Source: Bacillus benzoevorans (GTDB lineage Bacteria; Bacillota; Bacilli; Bacillales; Cytobacillaceae). From it: a DNA stretch of 64,000 nucleotides. How positions within the stretch are numbered: position 1 is the first letter of the stretch; every line of letters begins with the position of its first letter. Where the stretch lies: the NCBI RefSeq assembly GCF_014207535.1, contig NZ_JACHGK010000014.1, positions 32,754 to 96,753 of the forward strand. The letters are read 5' to 3'. The position numbers and the translations under genes are program-made. The notes below the pieces were generated by a model. The model saw only the letters and a program-made list of their open reading frames with translations, had not been told where the DNA came from and did no database searches. Positions 50,507 to 58,904 of the stretch are shown piece by piece.

Positions 50507-51808
50507 TCACAGCGATGAAGCTTCTGCTATTGCCGTGTTTTCTGCTTTTTTCGGTCGTACTACTGCCCATGCGAGACCTCCAGCTATTAGAAGGACAAGG
50601 GCACAGGTTTGAAAGGCAGAATGGAATCCTGCTGCCGGGCTTGAAGCATGCTGCACGAGAATCCCTGTCACATACGGACCGGCAATTCCGCCCAATGATG
50701 TAAACGCCATAAACCAGCCTTGAATTTTCCCCTGATGTTTTTTCGTCACGAGCTCAGCCAATATGGCCGGCCCAAGAACTAATGTAATACAGCCAAAGGT
50801 TAACCCAAGTGATAGTAAGGTAATCGAAAGAAAGTTAGACCTGGCCAGCGTGCCCAGGAAGTAGCAGACTGCCCCCGCTGCCAGAACAGGACCAAGGACA
50901 AACACACGGCCTTTCACCACATTTTTTGTCTTATAGAAAAGACGGTCAGAAAGCGTGGAAAATAGAATCTGTGAAAGAGTAATGAGAATCCATGGCAGAG
51001 CGACAACGATTTGTAATTGTTCCGCACTTAATTTGCGGATGTTTTCCAAGTAGTTTGGCAGCCAGCTCAGCCCAATAGTAAAGGACCAATAGGTAGCAAA
51101 ACCGCATAACGCAATAAAGAGGAAGTTTTTCGAAAGCAGCACAGATGAGAATTTTATTTCAGGTCCATTCTCCGCTGCGCCAAGCTTTTCTTTTACTGCC
51201 GCAGGTTCAGATTTTGCTTCCTTCTTCTCTTTTACCAGCCATAACCAGGCAGCAATCCAGATCGCCCCAACAACCCCTGTCGCGATAAAAGCCGAACGCC
51301 AGCCAAAGTTCATAATCAAATTCATTAATATTGGGGCAGAAATCGCAACCCCAAGCGGTCCGCCAACGGATACGATCGATATCCCCAGCCCTAATTTTTC
51401 CTTAGGGAGATATTTAGAAGCCGCCGTCACCGCTAAAGAATAGGAAGGACCTTCCCCGGCCCCCAAAATAATTCTCGTAATTAACAAGTAGGCAAAGCCT
51501 GATACAAATATCGTCGAAAACTGGACAAGCGACCAAATGACAACCATACCAGCGATAACAATTTTCGTTCCAACCCGGTCAGCAAGTGTCCCGCCCAATA
51601 CAGCAGAAAGTGAATATAATAGAAAGAATACGCTGCCTACCACACCCCATTGCTCAGGAGTCAAGCCTAATTCCTTCATAATAGGCACAGAAGCGAAGCC
51701 AATGATGGCCTTGTCCGCATTACTGATAACCGTTAATAAGAATAACAGGGCAATCACAAGCCAGGCTGATTTGCTGATTTTCATCCCTTTTACGTCTTTA
51801 TTTTCCAT
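50507..51808 (-). CDS. MFS transporter (anion:cation symporter-like)
   Basis: A 12-helix major-facilitator protein of 433 residues. TLADRVGTKIVIAGMVVIWSL and ILGAGEGPSYSLAVTAASKYLPKEKLGLGI (about residues 75-140) match the anion:cation symporter group that carries sugar acids, phthalates and similar carboxylates. The ATG at 51808 has GGAGG; an ATG five codons earlier does not. The substrate could be the aromatic acid handled by the cluster just upstream at 52-56 kb, but a terminator separates the two, so that link is only positional. Confidence 0.8.
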   Translation of the reverse strand: MENKDVKGMKISKSAWLVIALLFLLTVISNADKAIIGFASVPIMKELGLTPEQWGVVGSVFFLLYSLSAVLGGTLADRVGTKIVIAGMVVIWSLVQFSTIFVSGFAYLLITRIILGAGEGPSYSLAVTAASKYLPKEKLGLGISIVSVGGPLGVAISAPILMNLIMNFGWRSAFIATGVVGAIWIAAWLWLVKEKKEAKSEPAAVKEKLGAAENGPEIKFSSVLLSKNFLFIALCGFATYWSFTIGLSWLPNYLENIRKLSAEQLQIVVALPWILITLSQILFSTLSDRLFYKTKNVVKGRVFVLGPVLAAGAVCYFLGTLARSNFLSITLLSLGLTFGCITLVLGPAILAELVTKKHQGKIQGWFMAFTSLGGIAGPYVTGILVQHASSPAAGFHSAFQTCALVLLIAGGLAWAVVRPKKAENTAIAEASSL

Positions 51809-51871
51809 AGAAAACCTCCACATAGTACTTTAATATTTATTTGAATTTTTTGAATATTTTACAAAAAAATA

Positions 51872-51917
51872 ACCCTGACCTAAATACATCAATGCGCAAT
51901 TCTTATTAGGTCAGGCT
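51872..51917 (-). terminator. Terminator of the meta-cleavage operon
   Basis: CCTGACCTAA and TTAGGTCAGG with a loop of about 25 nt. On the minus strand it is followed by GGTTATTTTTTTG. Confidence 0.7.
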
Positions 51918-51932
51918 TTTAAGACAAAGCAC

Positions 51933-52007
51933 TGCCACTTCCAAGGATTTTAGTTTGAGTAACACTATAATTGAAATGAACTAAAATCGTTAAAACAGGA
52001 AGTGGCA
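51933..52007. repeat. 75-bp element with terminal and internal inverted repeats
   Basis: Outer arms TGCCACTTCC and GGAAGTGGCA (perfect, 10 bp) and inner arms TTTTAGTT and AACTAAAA surround about 35 nt. No gene lies inside. It resembles a MITE-like or decayed insertion-sequence end rather than a terminator. Confidence 0.5.
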
Positions 52008-52125
52008 TATTTATGATTTGGTTGGTTAGCCCATGCACAGCACTGGTGCCCGGTCTTTAAGCTCAGTTCTCCTTTATAGTTTGACACTCAAGCTGGCACA
52101 AATCCATCGAACCGGAGCACTCTGT

Positions 52126-53001
52126 TTAAATGTTCGATGAATTCGCACTTACGACAGTCTTTTCCAATAAAAATTGCGTTAAGATGGTGTTAAACTCTTC
52201 TGGTTTTTCCCATTGCGGCCAGTGTCCTGCATCTTTAATAACGATAAATTCGCTGTTTGGAATCATATCCTGCAGCGGCTTGCCCTCTTCAACGGTTGAA
52301 GTCGGATCATGATCCGTCCATGCTAATAAAGTCGGGACATTGATTTTGCTGCACCATGACGGATCCCAGGAAAATTGCTTTCTCGCCTCGATATCCTGAA
52401 GATAGACGATGTTATAGACCGCTTCTTGATATTCCGGCTTTGTATAGATGTTATAACGGGTTTCGATCAGCTCATCTGTTACTTGGCTTTTATCATACAT
52501 TAACCACTCAAGTCGTGTTTTCACATTTTCATAGTTTGCTTCCACAACAGCCTTGATCGTTGAATCTTTCAATCGCGCCATGACTTCAGGCTTGTTATTC
52601 ACATTTCCCGGTGTATTCAGCACTAATGCTTTCACGTATTTCGGATGGTTGGCTGCAAACCAGGCCGCCACCCAGCCGCCTAAGGACTCACCGGAAATAT
52701 ACGCCTGTTCTAAATTCAATGCCTGCATAACGGCTAATAAATGATCACTGTAAACATCAATGCCATAAGGGCGATTCGGTTTTTCCGTATAACCATGACC
52801 AACCATATCGAGGCAAATAACGCGGAATTTCCCGCTTAACCCTTTGATATTTCTGGCATATGCTTCAATATGCCCCCCTGTGCCATGCAGCAAAATAAGC
52901 GGTTCCCCATTTCCTGCTTCCAGAACCCGCGTTTTGATACCGCCGGCATTTACATAATAAAGTTTAAACTCCAAATCCGCTAATTCACTCCAAATAGTCA
53001 T
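52126..53001 (-). CDS. Alpha/beta hydrolase, probable meta-cleavage product (C-C) hydrolase
   Basis: A 291-residue cytosolic hydrolase. The oxyanion region LLHGTGGHIEAY (about 37-48), nucleophile ISGESLGGWVAAWF, acid AWTDHDPTS and late His DAGHWPQWEKPEEF form the triad. Sequence style matches MhpC/BphD enzymes that split C-C bonds in ring-opened dienoates. It follows the LigB dioxygenase gene by 34 bp, the order expected for ring cleavage then hydrolysis. GAGGGAGAG precedes the ATG. Downstream hydratase, aldolase and dehydrogenase steps are not encoded in this window. Confidence 0.85.
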   Translation of the reverse strand: MTIWSELADLEFKLYYVNAGGIKTRVLEAGNGEPLILLHGTGGHIEAYARNIKGLSGKFRVICLDMVGHGYTEKPNRPYGIDVYSDHLLAVMQALNLEQAYISGESLGGWVAAWFAANHPKYVKALVLNTPGNVNNKPEVMARLKDSTIKAVVEANYENVKTRLEWLMYDKSQVTDELIETRYNIYTKPEYQEAVYNIVYLQDIEARKQFSWDPSWCSKINVPTLLAWTDHDPTSTVEEGKPLQDMIPNSEFIVIKDAGHWPQWEKPEEFNTILTQFLLEKTVVSANSSNI

Positions 53002-53035
53002 TTCATTCTCTCCCTCTATCGATGCATTTTTTTAT

Positions 53036-54019
53036 TTAAATACTCACTTCATGCTGTGATGAGATTTGCTTATGAGTCTTGCCCACGGACTGCTTGAACT
53101 GGACCATCGCCATTCCTGTTACCCACTCGGGAATCGGTTCATAAAAAGCGGTATCTGCTTCAAAGCTTTGCAGCGCACCTAATAGGACAAGCCAGTTGCG
53201 AATTTCCTGCCCGCCATTGCCGCCGTTTTCCTCAATAAATTCAGAGCTCCACTCTCTTAAAGACGTAAAATCTTTTTCCGCGATTAAGCGCAGAACTTCC
53301 CGGTCCCATGCTTCATTCACCGGACCTGACTTGATTCGTGTCACCCGTGTTTCCCTTGTTTGCAAATATTCATCGAGCTGCTCAATTTCCTGGCGGCCAT
53401 TTTTTAAAATATGAATCAATCCTTGATCCTCTTCTTTGTCACTGTCAATTTTCGGTATCGGCACCCAATGGGACAAACCGCCTGAAGCGACAATCGCTAC
53501 CTTTTTATCGGTTTCCCATGACTCAATCGCCTGGCGCACGACTTCACCTAATTGGAAACAGCGATCCATCGTTGGCAGCGGCGGTGCAGCTGTATTGACA
53601 GCGATCGGTACAACCGGAATATCTAATTCTTCATTTAAAAAATAAATCGCCTGTGTATGGCCATGATCGACCTTCATTTTCAGCGTAAAGGCGAAATCGA
53701 TGTTATGCTCTAAGCCCGTCCTTAAAATATGTTTGGCTAGCTCCTGCTCAACAGGGATTTTGTATGGCGGGATCTGCCAGTCTCCCCAGCCTTCGCAGTC
53801 GCCAATGCCAATCGTGAACGAAGGCATATGGTCGTAAAAATAGCTATTAAAATGGTCATCCGAAACCAATACTAATATTTCTGCTTTTGTTTCCCGCAGC
53901 CATTGCTTCATTTCCGCTGCTTTTTGCAAAAATCGTTGTCCTTTTTCTCCAGCAGCGGCTTCACTCGTCATAATCATTGGACTATGTGACATCGCAATGC
54001 CGGCAATCAATTCAGCCAT
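53036..54019 (-). CDS. LigB-type extradiol ring-cleavage dioxygenase
   Basis: A 327-residue protein of the class III extradiol dioxygenase family, catalytic subunit type. Likely Fe(II) ligands and acid/base histidines are in MSHSP (11-15), VSDDHFNSYFYDH (about 52-64), DHGHTQA and SGGLSHWVP. Relatives include MhpB (2,3-dihydroxyphenylpropionate dioxygenase) and LigB. It would open a catechol ring next to the hydroxyls, using the product of the flavin hydroxylase encoded upstream. AGGAG precedes the ATG. No separate small subunit is visible, which favours an MhpB-like rather than LigAB-like enzyme. Confidence 0.88.
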   Translation of the reverse strand: MAELIAGIAMSHSPMIMTSEAAAGEKGQRFLQKAAEMKQWLRETKAEILVLVSDDHFNSYFYDHMPSFTIGIGDCEGWGDWQIPPYKIPVEQELAKHILRTGLEHNIDFAFTLKMKVDHGHTQAIYFLNEELDIPVVPIAVNTAAPPLPTMDRCFQLGEVVRQAIESWETDKKVAIVASGGLSHWVPIPKIDSDKEEDQGLIHILKNGRQEIEQLDEYLQTRETRVTRIKSGPVNEAWDREVLRLIAEKDFTSLREWSSEFIEENGGNGGQEIRNWLVLLGALQSFEADTAFYEPIPEWVTGMAMVQFKQSVGKTHKQISSQHEVSI

Positions 54020-54044
54020 TTTTTCAACTCCTATTATTTTGGTT

Positions 54045-54884
54045 TTATATAGAAGAAATTAATAATTTTCTCTCGCCTCGAGGTTGACTCTTTTCTTCAG
54101 AAAGCCGGCGATGCCAGATAATCGATAGTCTCCCTTTTAAAAAGAAAGGCAGCGGTGTCAGTGTTTTTAACGAGTGAGTTTCGGTTACGCTCATTTCTGC
54201 TTCTACAGAACGCAAGCCGTTTTGCAGCGTAACGAAATAGGTGCCGGGAGCCGGTAGCGTATAATACGGATGCGGCTTTAGGGAAAATCCGTCCCAGTCG
54301 CACTGCACCTCGTAGAAACTCCCGAGAAAATCAGGCAGCTCTTCCACTTTTCCGCTTAATAATCTTTCGCGAATACAGGTGGAACTAATTTTCTCCCCCT
54401 TGCATTCCACTTTTTCTACCTTCGTAACCTCAATCAGTCCGTTCGCATCCCTCTTTAACCGCTCCATATTCCCTGTACCCTTATAGCCATAGGAAAAATC
54501 AAAACCGGCGACTGCATGGACAACACCGAGCCCGAGCAAATACTCAGCGACAAACTGTTCCGGCGCAAGGGAGGCAAATTCCTGATCGAATTCAACCATA
54601 TAGAATGTGTCCACTCCAAGTTCTCGGAGCCGCTCTTTTTTTTCAGACAGCGGCATCAAATAGCAAACCTGTCTTTTTCCATTGGATATAACGGTTTTCG
54701 GATGGGGAAAGAAACTCATAACGGATAAAGATACATTGTTCTCCTTCGCCTTATGTGAGGCCGTTTTGATCACTTCGCAATGCCCTCTATGAAGACCGTC
54801 AAAAAACCCAAGAGCCATGACACTTCTTTCAGCCTTTTCCTGGCAAAACAGCAAATTTTCCCGGGTGATAAAAATCGTTTCCAT
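54045..54884 (-). CDS. RibF-like FAD synthetase with degenerate flavokinase half
   Basis: A 279-residue protein. The N-terminal FMN adenylyltransferase half is clear: MALGFFDGLHRGHCEVI (about 23-39, with the HRGH nucleotide motif), SFFPHPKTVI, VAGFDFSYGYKGTG and ISSTCIRERLLSGKVEEL. The usual flavokinase half should start with a GFPTAN-type motif; here it reads DGFSLKPHPYYTLPAPGTYFV, and the PTAN core is lost. It sits between the flavin hydroxylase and dioxygenase genes, so it probably makes FAD for the hydroxylase. AAGGAGA precedes the ATG. A complete ribF is expected elsewhere in the genome. Confidence 0.82.
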   Translation of the reverse strand: METIFITRENLLFCQEKAERSVMALGFFDGLHRGHCEVIKTASHKAKENNVSLSVMSFFPHPKTVISNGKRQVCYLMPLSEKKERLRELGVDTFYMVEFDQEFASLAPEQFVAEYLLGLGVVHAVAGFDFSYGYKGTGNMERLKRDANGLIEVTKVEKVECKGEKISSTCIRERLLSGKVEELPDFLGSFYEVQCDWDGFSLKPHPYYTLPAPGTYFVTLQNGLRSVEAEMSVTETHSLKTLTPLPFFLKGRLSIIWHRRLSEEKSQPRGERKLLISSI

Positions 54885-54917
54885 GCAGTCTCCTTTCTTG
54901 GGAACAGGGGGCGCTTC

Positions 54918-54958
54918 TCCGAAACAGAGGGACGGTTCTCCTGTTTCCCTATTTTCTT
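54918..54958 (+). repeat. REP-like element copy 11
   Basis: Core 54921-54947, arms GAAACAGA/CCTGTTTC around GGGACGGTTCT. It lies inside the aromatic operon between the hydroxylase and RibF-like genes, opposite to their direction. Confidence 0.8.
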
Positions 54959-55050
54959 ACATTTCATTGTTCAAGAGTAATATCTCGGGCATGCTCCGAA
55001 CATTCGCAACACATATCATCATTGAGGATGATATTCCTAGTTTTTTTGAT

Positions 55051-55139
55051 GGGTAGATTTTAGGCAAGTGTCGGAACCGTCCCTTCGTTTCTAGACTGGT
55101 AGATTTTAGGGAAACACCGGAACCGGAACCGTGTTTTAT
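55051..55139 (-). repeat. Tandem pair of REP-like elements at the hydroxylase 3' end
   Basis: Two copies share the lead TGGTAGATTTTAGG on the plus strand and the core GGAACCGTCCC or GGAACCGGAACCG. On the minus strand the second begins TAAAACACGG, where TAA is the hydroxylase stop. Confidence 0.7.
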
Positions 55140-56320
55140 CCCCTAACTCCTGAGTCAAAGCCAAATAGTTCTTTTCCATAGGCGGCAACGGAATCTTCGT
55201 ATAAGGATGTCTTATGGGTAGCAACGGATAAGATATCGCGAATAAGCAATTCAATGATTCCGCCTTTATATAGTGCTCCCCCTCCAAGAGTCAACAGAAC
55301 TCTGACGGCAATATCTGTGCAGGTCTTTGTGATTTGTGTCCGAATTGCAAAGAATTCTGCGCGGTTTGTTGTCCGGCCATCCTTCTCGTAATTTTCTAAT
55401 AGCGTAATATATTTATCCATTAGCCCTTCCGCAGCATGGAATTGGGTCATAATTTCCGCCAGTACCCTTTGGCTTCTTGGCGATTGGCTTTCTGTGACTC
55501 CCTTGTCCATGAGGCGGACACGCTTTTCCGTCGCCTTTTTAAATTCTTCAATTAACCGTTCGGCACCGCCCAGCGCCATGTTAGGGAACCCAAGATAGAA
55601 TGCTGGATAGAATGGAACATGGTATAAAGGATAGTCTTTATCATAATTCTCTTCAGGTGGTCTTCCCGTTGTATCGGCTGCCTTTAAGCGCAAAATCCGT
55701 TCCATTGGGACAAATACGTTATCCGCAATAACCTGGTTGCTGCCGCTGCCTCTAAGTCCGAAGGTATCCCAGTTTTTCACAATTTCTACTTCAGATGCCT
55801 TTAACATCGGTAGGCAAACCTCCGGCTCGTCACTGTCAGGGAATTGAATCTCAACCCCAAGACCGATCCAATCACTGTATAAACAGCCGCTGGCAAAGTT
55901 CCATGTTCCGCTGATACGATACCCCTCTCCATCTTTTTCGGCACTTCCTACCGCTGCGAATACATCACAGATGAGGCCACCCTGATTGATGATTTCATCT
56001 CGGCCCTTTTTAGGCAGGTAAGCAGGCAGGACGTTGTGCAGTGGGTAAAGATACGTCAACCAGCCAGCCGAAACATTATAGTAAGAGACCGTACGAACGA
56101 TTTTTGCGAACGTTCTCAAATCAACTTGCGGACCGCCATATTCCTGCGGAAGCATGATTCTAGCAATTTGCGTATCTTTAATAAGGTTGACGATATTTTC
56201 AGAAATCGTGGCATTTTTCTCTGCTTCCTGTGCTTCCTTTTCCGCTAATTCACCAATTCTTTTTGCCCCTTCCAGCAGTTCTTCTGTTGTTGCAACTTTT
56301 TCCGCATATACCTTTGCCAT
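55136..56320 (-). CDS. Acyl-CoA-dehydrogenase-fold flavin-dependent aromatic hydroxylase
   Basis: A 394-residue oxygenase subunit of the two-component flavin monooxygenases that share the acyl-CoA dehydrogenase fold (HsaA/HpaH/DszC group). Marks are ARIMLPQEYGGPQVDLRTFAKIVRTVS, CLYSDWIGLGVEI, NWDTFGLRGSGSNQVIADNVFVPMERIL and LTLGGGALYKGGIIELLIRDI. It would hydroxylate a phenolic ring using reduced flavin supplied by a separate reductase, which is not in the window. The start at 56320 has AGGAGG; a longer in-frame extension has no ribosome site and different codon character. It heads the operon with RibF-like, LigB and C-C hydrolase genes. Confidence 0.83.
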   Translation of the reverse strand: MAKVYAEKVATTEELLEGAKRIGELAEKEAQEAEKNATISENIVNLIKDTQIARIMLPQEYGGPQVDLRTFAKIVRTVSYYNVSAGWLTYLYPLHNVLPAYLPKKGRDEIINQGGLICDVFAAVGSAEKDGEGYRISGTWNFASGCLYSDWIGLGVEIQFPDSDEPEVCLPMLKASEVEIVKNWDTFGLRGSGSNQVIADNVFVPMERILRLKAADTTGRPPEENYDKDYPLYHVPFYPAFYLGFPNMALGGAERLIEEFKKATEKRVRLMDKGVTESQSPRSQRVLAEIMTQFHAAEGLMDKYITLLENYEKDGRTTNRAEFFAIRTQITKTCTDIAVRVLLTLGGGALYKGGIIELLIRDILSVATHKTSLYEDSVAAYGKELFGFDSGVRG

Positions 56321-56719
56321 ATGAATATTCCTCCTATTTTGGATTGCTTGTTTATGATTTTTAAAAATAGATAGTAACTTATCCCAGGACCTGTTATCGC
56401 TTTCAATAACTACATTTTCAAAGTATTTATATTGTTTAACCTGATAGATACAGTGTATTAAATTCTGAATATTTAGACTAGAACAAAAAATGTTCATGTT
56501 TTTCACGTTGATCGCTAATTTTTGTTCATTTTGGACAGAGAGACTTCCACCTTGCCCTCGTTTCAATATCAGAACAAAGTTCAGCAAATTCCAGACGTCT
56601 CTGGCGCACATGACAAAAACCACCCAGCTAGGAAAAACTGGATGGTTTGATTTAATGGAAAACTGTATTCTGAACTGGTAGATTTTGGGTAAACACTAGA
56701 ACCGTCCCGGCGTTTCTCT
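56321..56719. promoter_or_regulatory. Upstream region of the aromatic operon with candidate operator
   Basis: GAACAAAAAATGTTC (56481-56495) is a dyad with 5-bp arms, and TTGTTCA recurs at 56522-56528. These could bind the regulator encoded just upstream. At 56675-56716 a REP-like copy with the ACTGGTAGATTTTGGG lead lies 3 bp after the regulator stop codon. No small gene is credible here. Confidence 0.5.
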
Positions 56720-58576
56720 CTAAATATCTAATTCCCCTAAGGCGATGAGGGATTTGATAATTAACAGTAATTGATGGGTTTCATTTGGGTCACGAAGATC
56801 CTTGTTCAATAATGTTTCGATTCTTTTGATCCTGTGCCGCAGGCCGCTCATGGAAAGGGCTAGATCACTCATGGTCTGTTCAAGCTTTCCTCCATTTAAT
56901 AAGTAAATATACAGTGTTTTCAGCAGTTCAATGGTCCGCGGATCCTCGGTATTATACAATGGTCCGAGTTCATTTTTGGCAATCATTTTAATGCCGTTCA
57001 TATTTTTCGAATTAATCAGCACGCCGACGATTCCTAGTGAAGAAAATCCAACTATTTTCTTTTTCATTGTCAATCTTAAAGCAATCGCTGCTTCCTCATA
57101 ATGGGTCAAGGCTTCGGCGATGTCAGTCCCCTCATTACTGATGCCGAACTTAAAATCACCGACAGGGTATTTTTTTAGCAAAAATTCATCAAAATCATGA
57201 ATCAGGCTTTGTACAGCCGACTTCTGCCATACATCCTTCATCATCAATAAAATGATATGTCCTTCCCGCTGACCGACTAAAATCGGATATTTTTTTTCAT
57301 TAAAGTAACGGAACGTCATTTCAAGAATCTGTTCCTGTAAAAGAAAATCCTCTTCCATGGAAATGTTGGCTTTCTGATATTCCATCACCGTGATATAGTA
57401 GGGCTGCGAAAGGTCCAGACCAGTATATTTGCCGCGATTGATGATTTCCTTTGCCGGGAATTGGGAGGCTAATATTTGTTCAAGGAAATTCCCCTTCATC
57501 CGCTCAAAGGACTCAAACTTCGTCTTCTCGTTTAGGAGAATGAGCGAGGCCGCATTGGCAAAACGGTCTAAAGCCAAGTAATCTTCATCTAGCGTATCAC
57601 TTTTTATATCATCATAATAAATAAAGGAGCAATACCCTAAAATCTGCTTTTGCACTAGAATTGGCGAGATAAGGCGCTTCTGCCTCTCTGTTTCGATGGT
57701 TTTTCTTTTTGAGGGTAACTGATACTTCTCCTTATCCCTTTGAAAATATTGATCCATATCCTCTTTCAGGATTTGATAGATTTCCTCTGATAAACCTGCA
57801 TGGACAATCGTGCGATGCTCGTTATCCTCAATCAAAATGGGGATTTTCGCAATGCCGTAGACCATATCGGCAATTGTTTGTAAATTACTGCCATTGGATA
57901 TCTCTTCTGTTAATTTTTTTTGAAAATCAGACAGCCGGGTGACAAACTTTTGCCGTTCCAGCAATTGTTCATAAGTATATTCCAGTTCTGCCATAATCGG
58001 GGTTTCATGATAAAAAGAAAGCTCCTCATACATACCGCTTTCCCATTCCTTTTGTGTCCGCGTAATCCAGCTGCACTCTGGATCTCCCTTTCCAACACAG
58101 GTTAATTCTTTTGCGAGAACAGGCTGCCCGCAAATCGTTGACATGAAACCGCTTGAGTAGCCAATCAATGTATGGCACACTTGGGTGTCAGAAATCCCGA
58201 GCCGTTTAACATGCTCAATGGCTTCATAAGAATCAACCCATGTCCCTTTTCCCAGCAAGGATACGATATGATGATCCTCATCAAATTCGACCGTACATTC
58301 ATGGGTGTAGCCTCGAATATGCCCGGTTTTCATATGGACAATCGGTCCTTGCTCTATTAGTGTTTCTAATGAAATATTTGCCTCCAATGCTTGCTTCGCC
58401 GCATTTTCACCCATTTCCCAGCCAAAACGAATCAGAAACCCTTTTATTCTATCAATTCCAATATTGCGGACCAGCTGATGCCGCATAATCCCTAAAGCGG
58501 TTGAGGAAGTGGTTATTTGGCGGTCATATACTTCGATTTGTTGATCATAGTTTTGATCTTTAATTTCGATTTTCAT
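56720..58576 (-). CDS. XylR_N-V4R aromatic sensor fused to a PucR-type DNA-binding end
   Basis: A 618-residue regulator. Residues about 18-125 match the effector domain of XylR/DmpR: GIMRHQLVRNIGIDRIKGFLIRFGWEMGENAA and GKGTWVDSYEAIEHVKRLGISDTQVCHTLIGYSSGF. The V4R segment follows with AKELTCVGKGDPEC, two cysteines eight apart (about 160 and 168). A middle region of about 300 residues looks like GAF plus a CdaR-type degenerate GGDEF. The C-terminus QTMSDLALSMSGLRHRIKRIETLL is the PucR-type HTH_30. No AAA+ domain and no GAFTGA motif are present. It lies directly upstream of the meta-cleavage operon and probably activates it with a phenolic effector. AAAGGGG favours the ATG at 58576. Confidence 0.88.
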   Translation of the reverse strand: MKIEIKDQNYDQQIEVYDRQITTSSTALGIMRHQLVRNIGIDRIKGFLIRFGWEMGENAAKQALEANISLETLIEQGPIVHMKTGHIRGYTHECTVEFDEDHHIVSLLGKGTWVDSYEAIEHVKRLGISDTQVCHTLIGYSSGFMSTICGQPVLAKELTCVGKGDPECSWITRTQKEWESGMYEELSFYHETPIMAELEYTYEQLLERQKFVTRLSDFQKKLTEEISNGSNLQTIADMVYGIAKIPILIEDNEHRTIVHAGLSEEIYQILKEDMDQYFQRDKEKYQLPSKRKTIETERQKRLISPILVQKQILGYCSFIYYDDIKSDTLDEDYLALDRFANAASLILLNEKTKFESFERMKGNFLEQILASQFPAKEIINRGKYTGLDLSQPYYITVMEYQKANISMEEDFLLQEQILEMTFRYFNEKKYPILVGQREGHIILLMMKDVWQKSAVQSLIHDFDEFLLKKYPVGDFKFGISNEGTDIAEALTHYEEAAIALRLTMKKKIVGFSSLGIVGVLINSKNMNGIKMIAKNELGPLYNTEDPRTIELLKTLYIYLLNGGKLEQTMSDLALSMSGLRHRIKRIETLLNKDLRDPNETHQLLLIIKSLIALGELDI

Positions 58577-58582
58577 TTGCAT

Positions 58583-58904
58583 ACACCCCTTTCAAAACAG
58601 GGGGACAGTTCCCTAGTATTGAGTTGGTCCATCCCCTTGTTTCTCCTACTGTCCAACCTTATTTACCTTTCATTGAAATCTCCTTATTCCAATCTTAACA
58701 TAATGAATACTTTGCAAACACTGACGATTGCTTATTCATTCCCCTTGTTTTAATGAGCCTAGAAGTATTAATCCTTTATGACAATCTATCAAAAAATAAA
58801 CCAATCTTCTTACCCTCATATATAATAAAGTTAATAAATACCAAGTGCGGCGGCATACACTCGAAGCCGCAGGAGCGAGTAATGTTAAAAGGAGAGGAAG
58901 CGCC
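58583..58904 (+). other. Intergenic region with two REP-like fragments
   Basis: REP-like pieces at 58593-58615 (AAAACAGGGGGACAGTT) and 58625-58645 (TCCATCCCCTTGTTTC). The remainder is AT-rich promoter sequence for the plus-strand membrane protein gene. Nothing else is seen. Confidence 0.55.

Noticed and set aside
56321..56623. N-terminal extension of the flavin hydroxylase
   Set aside because: The AGGAGG site sits before the ATG at 56320; the extension lies in the operator region and has unrelated sequence character.
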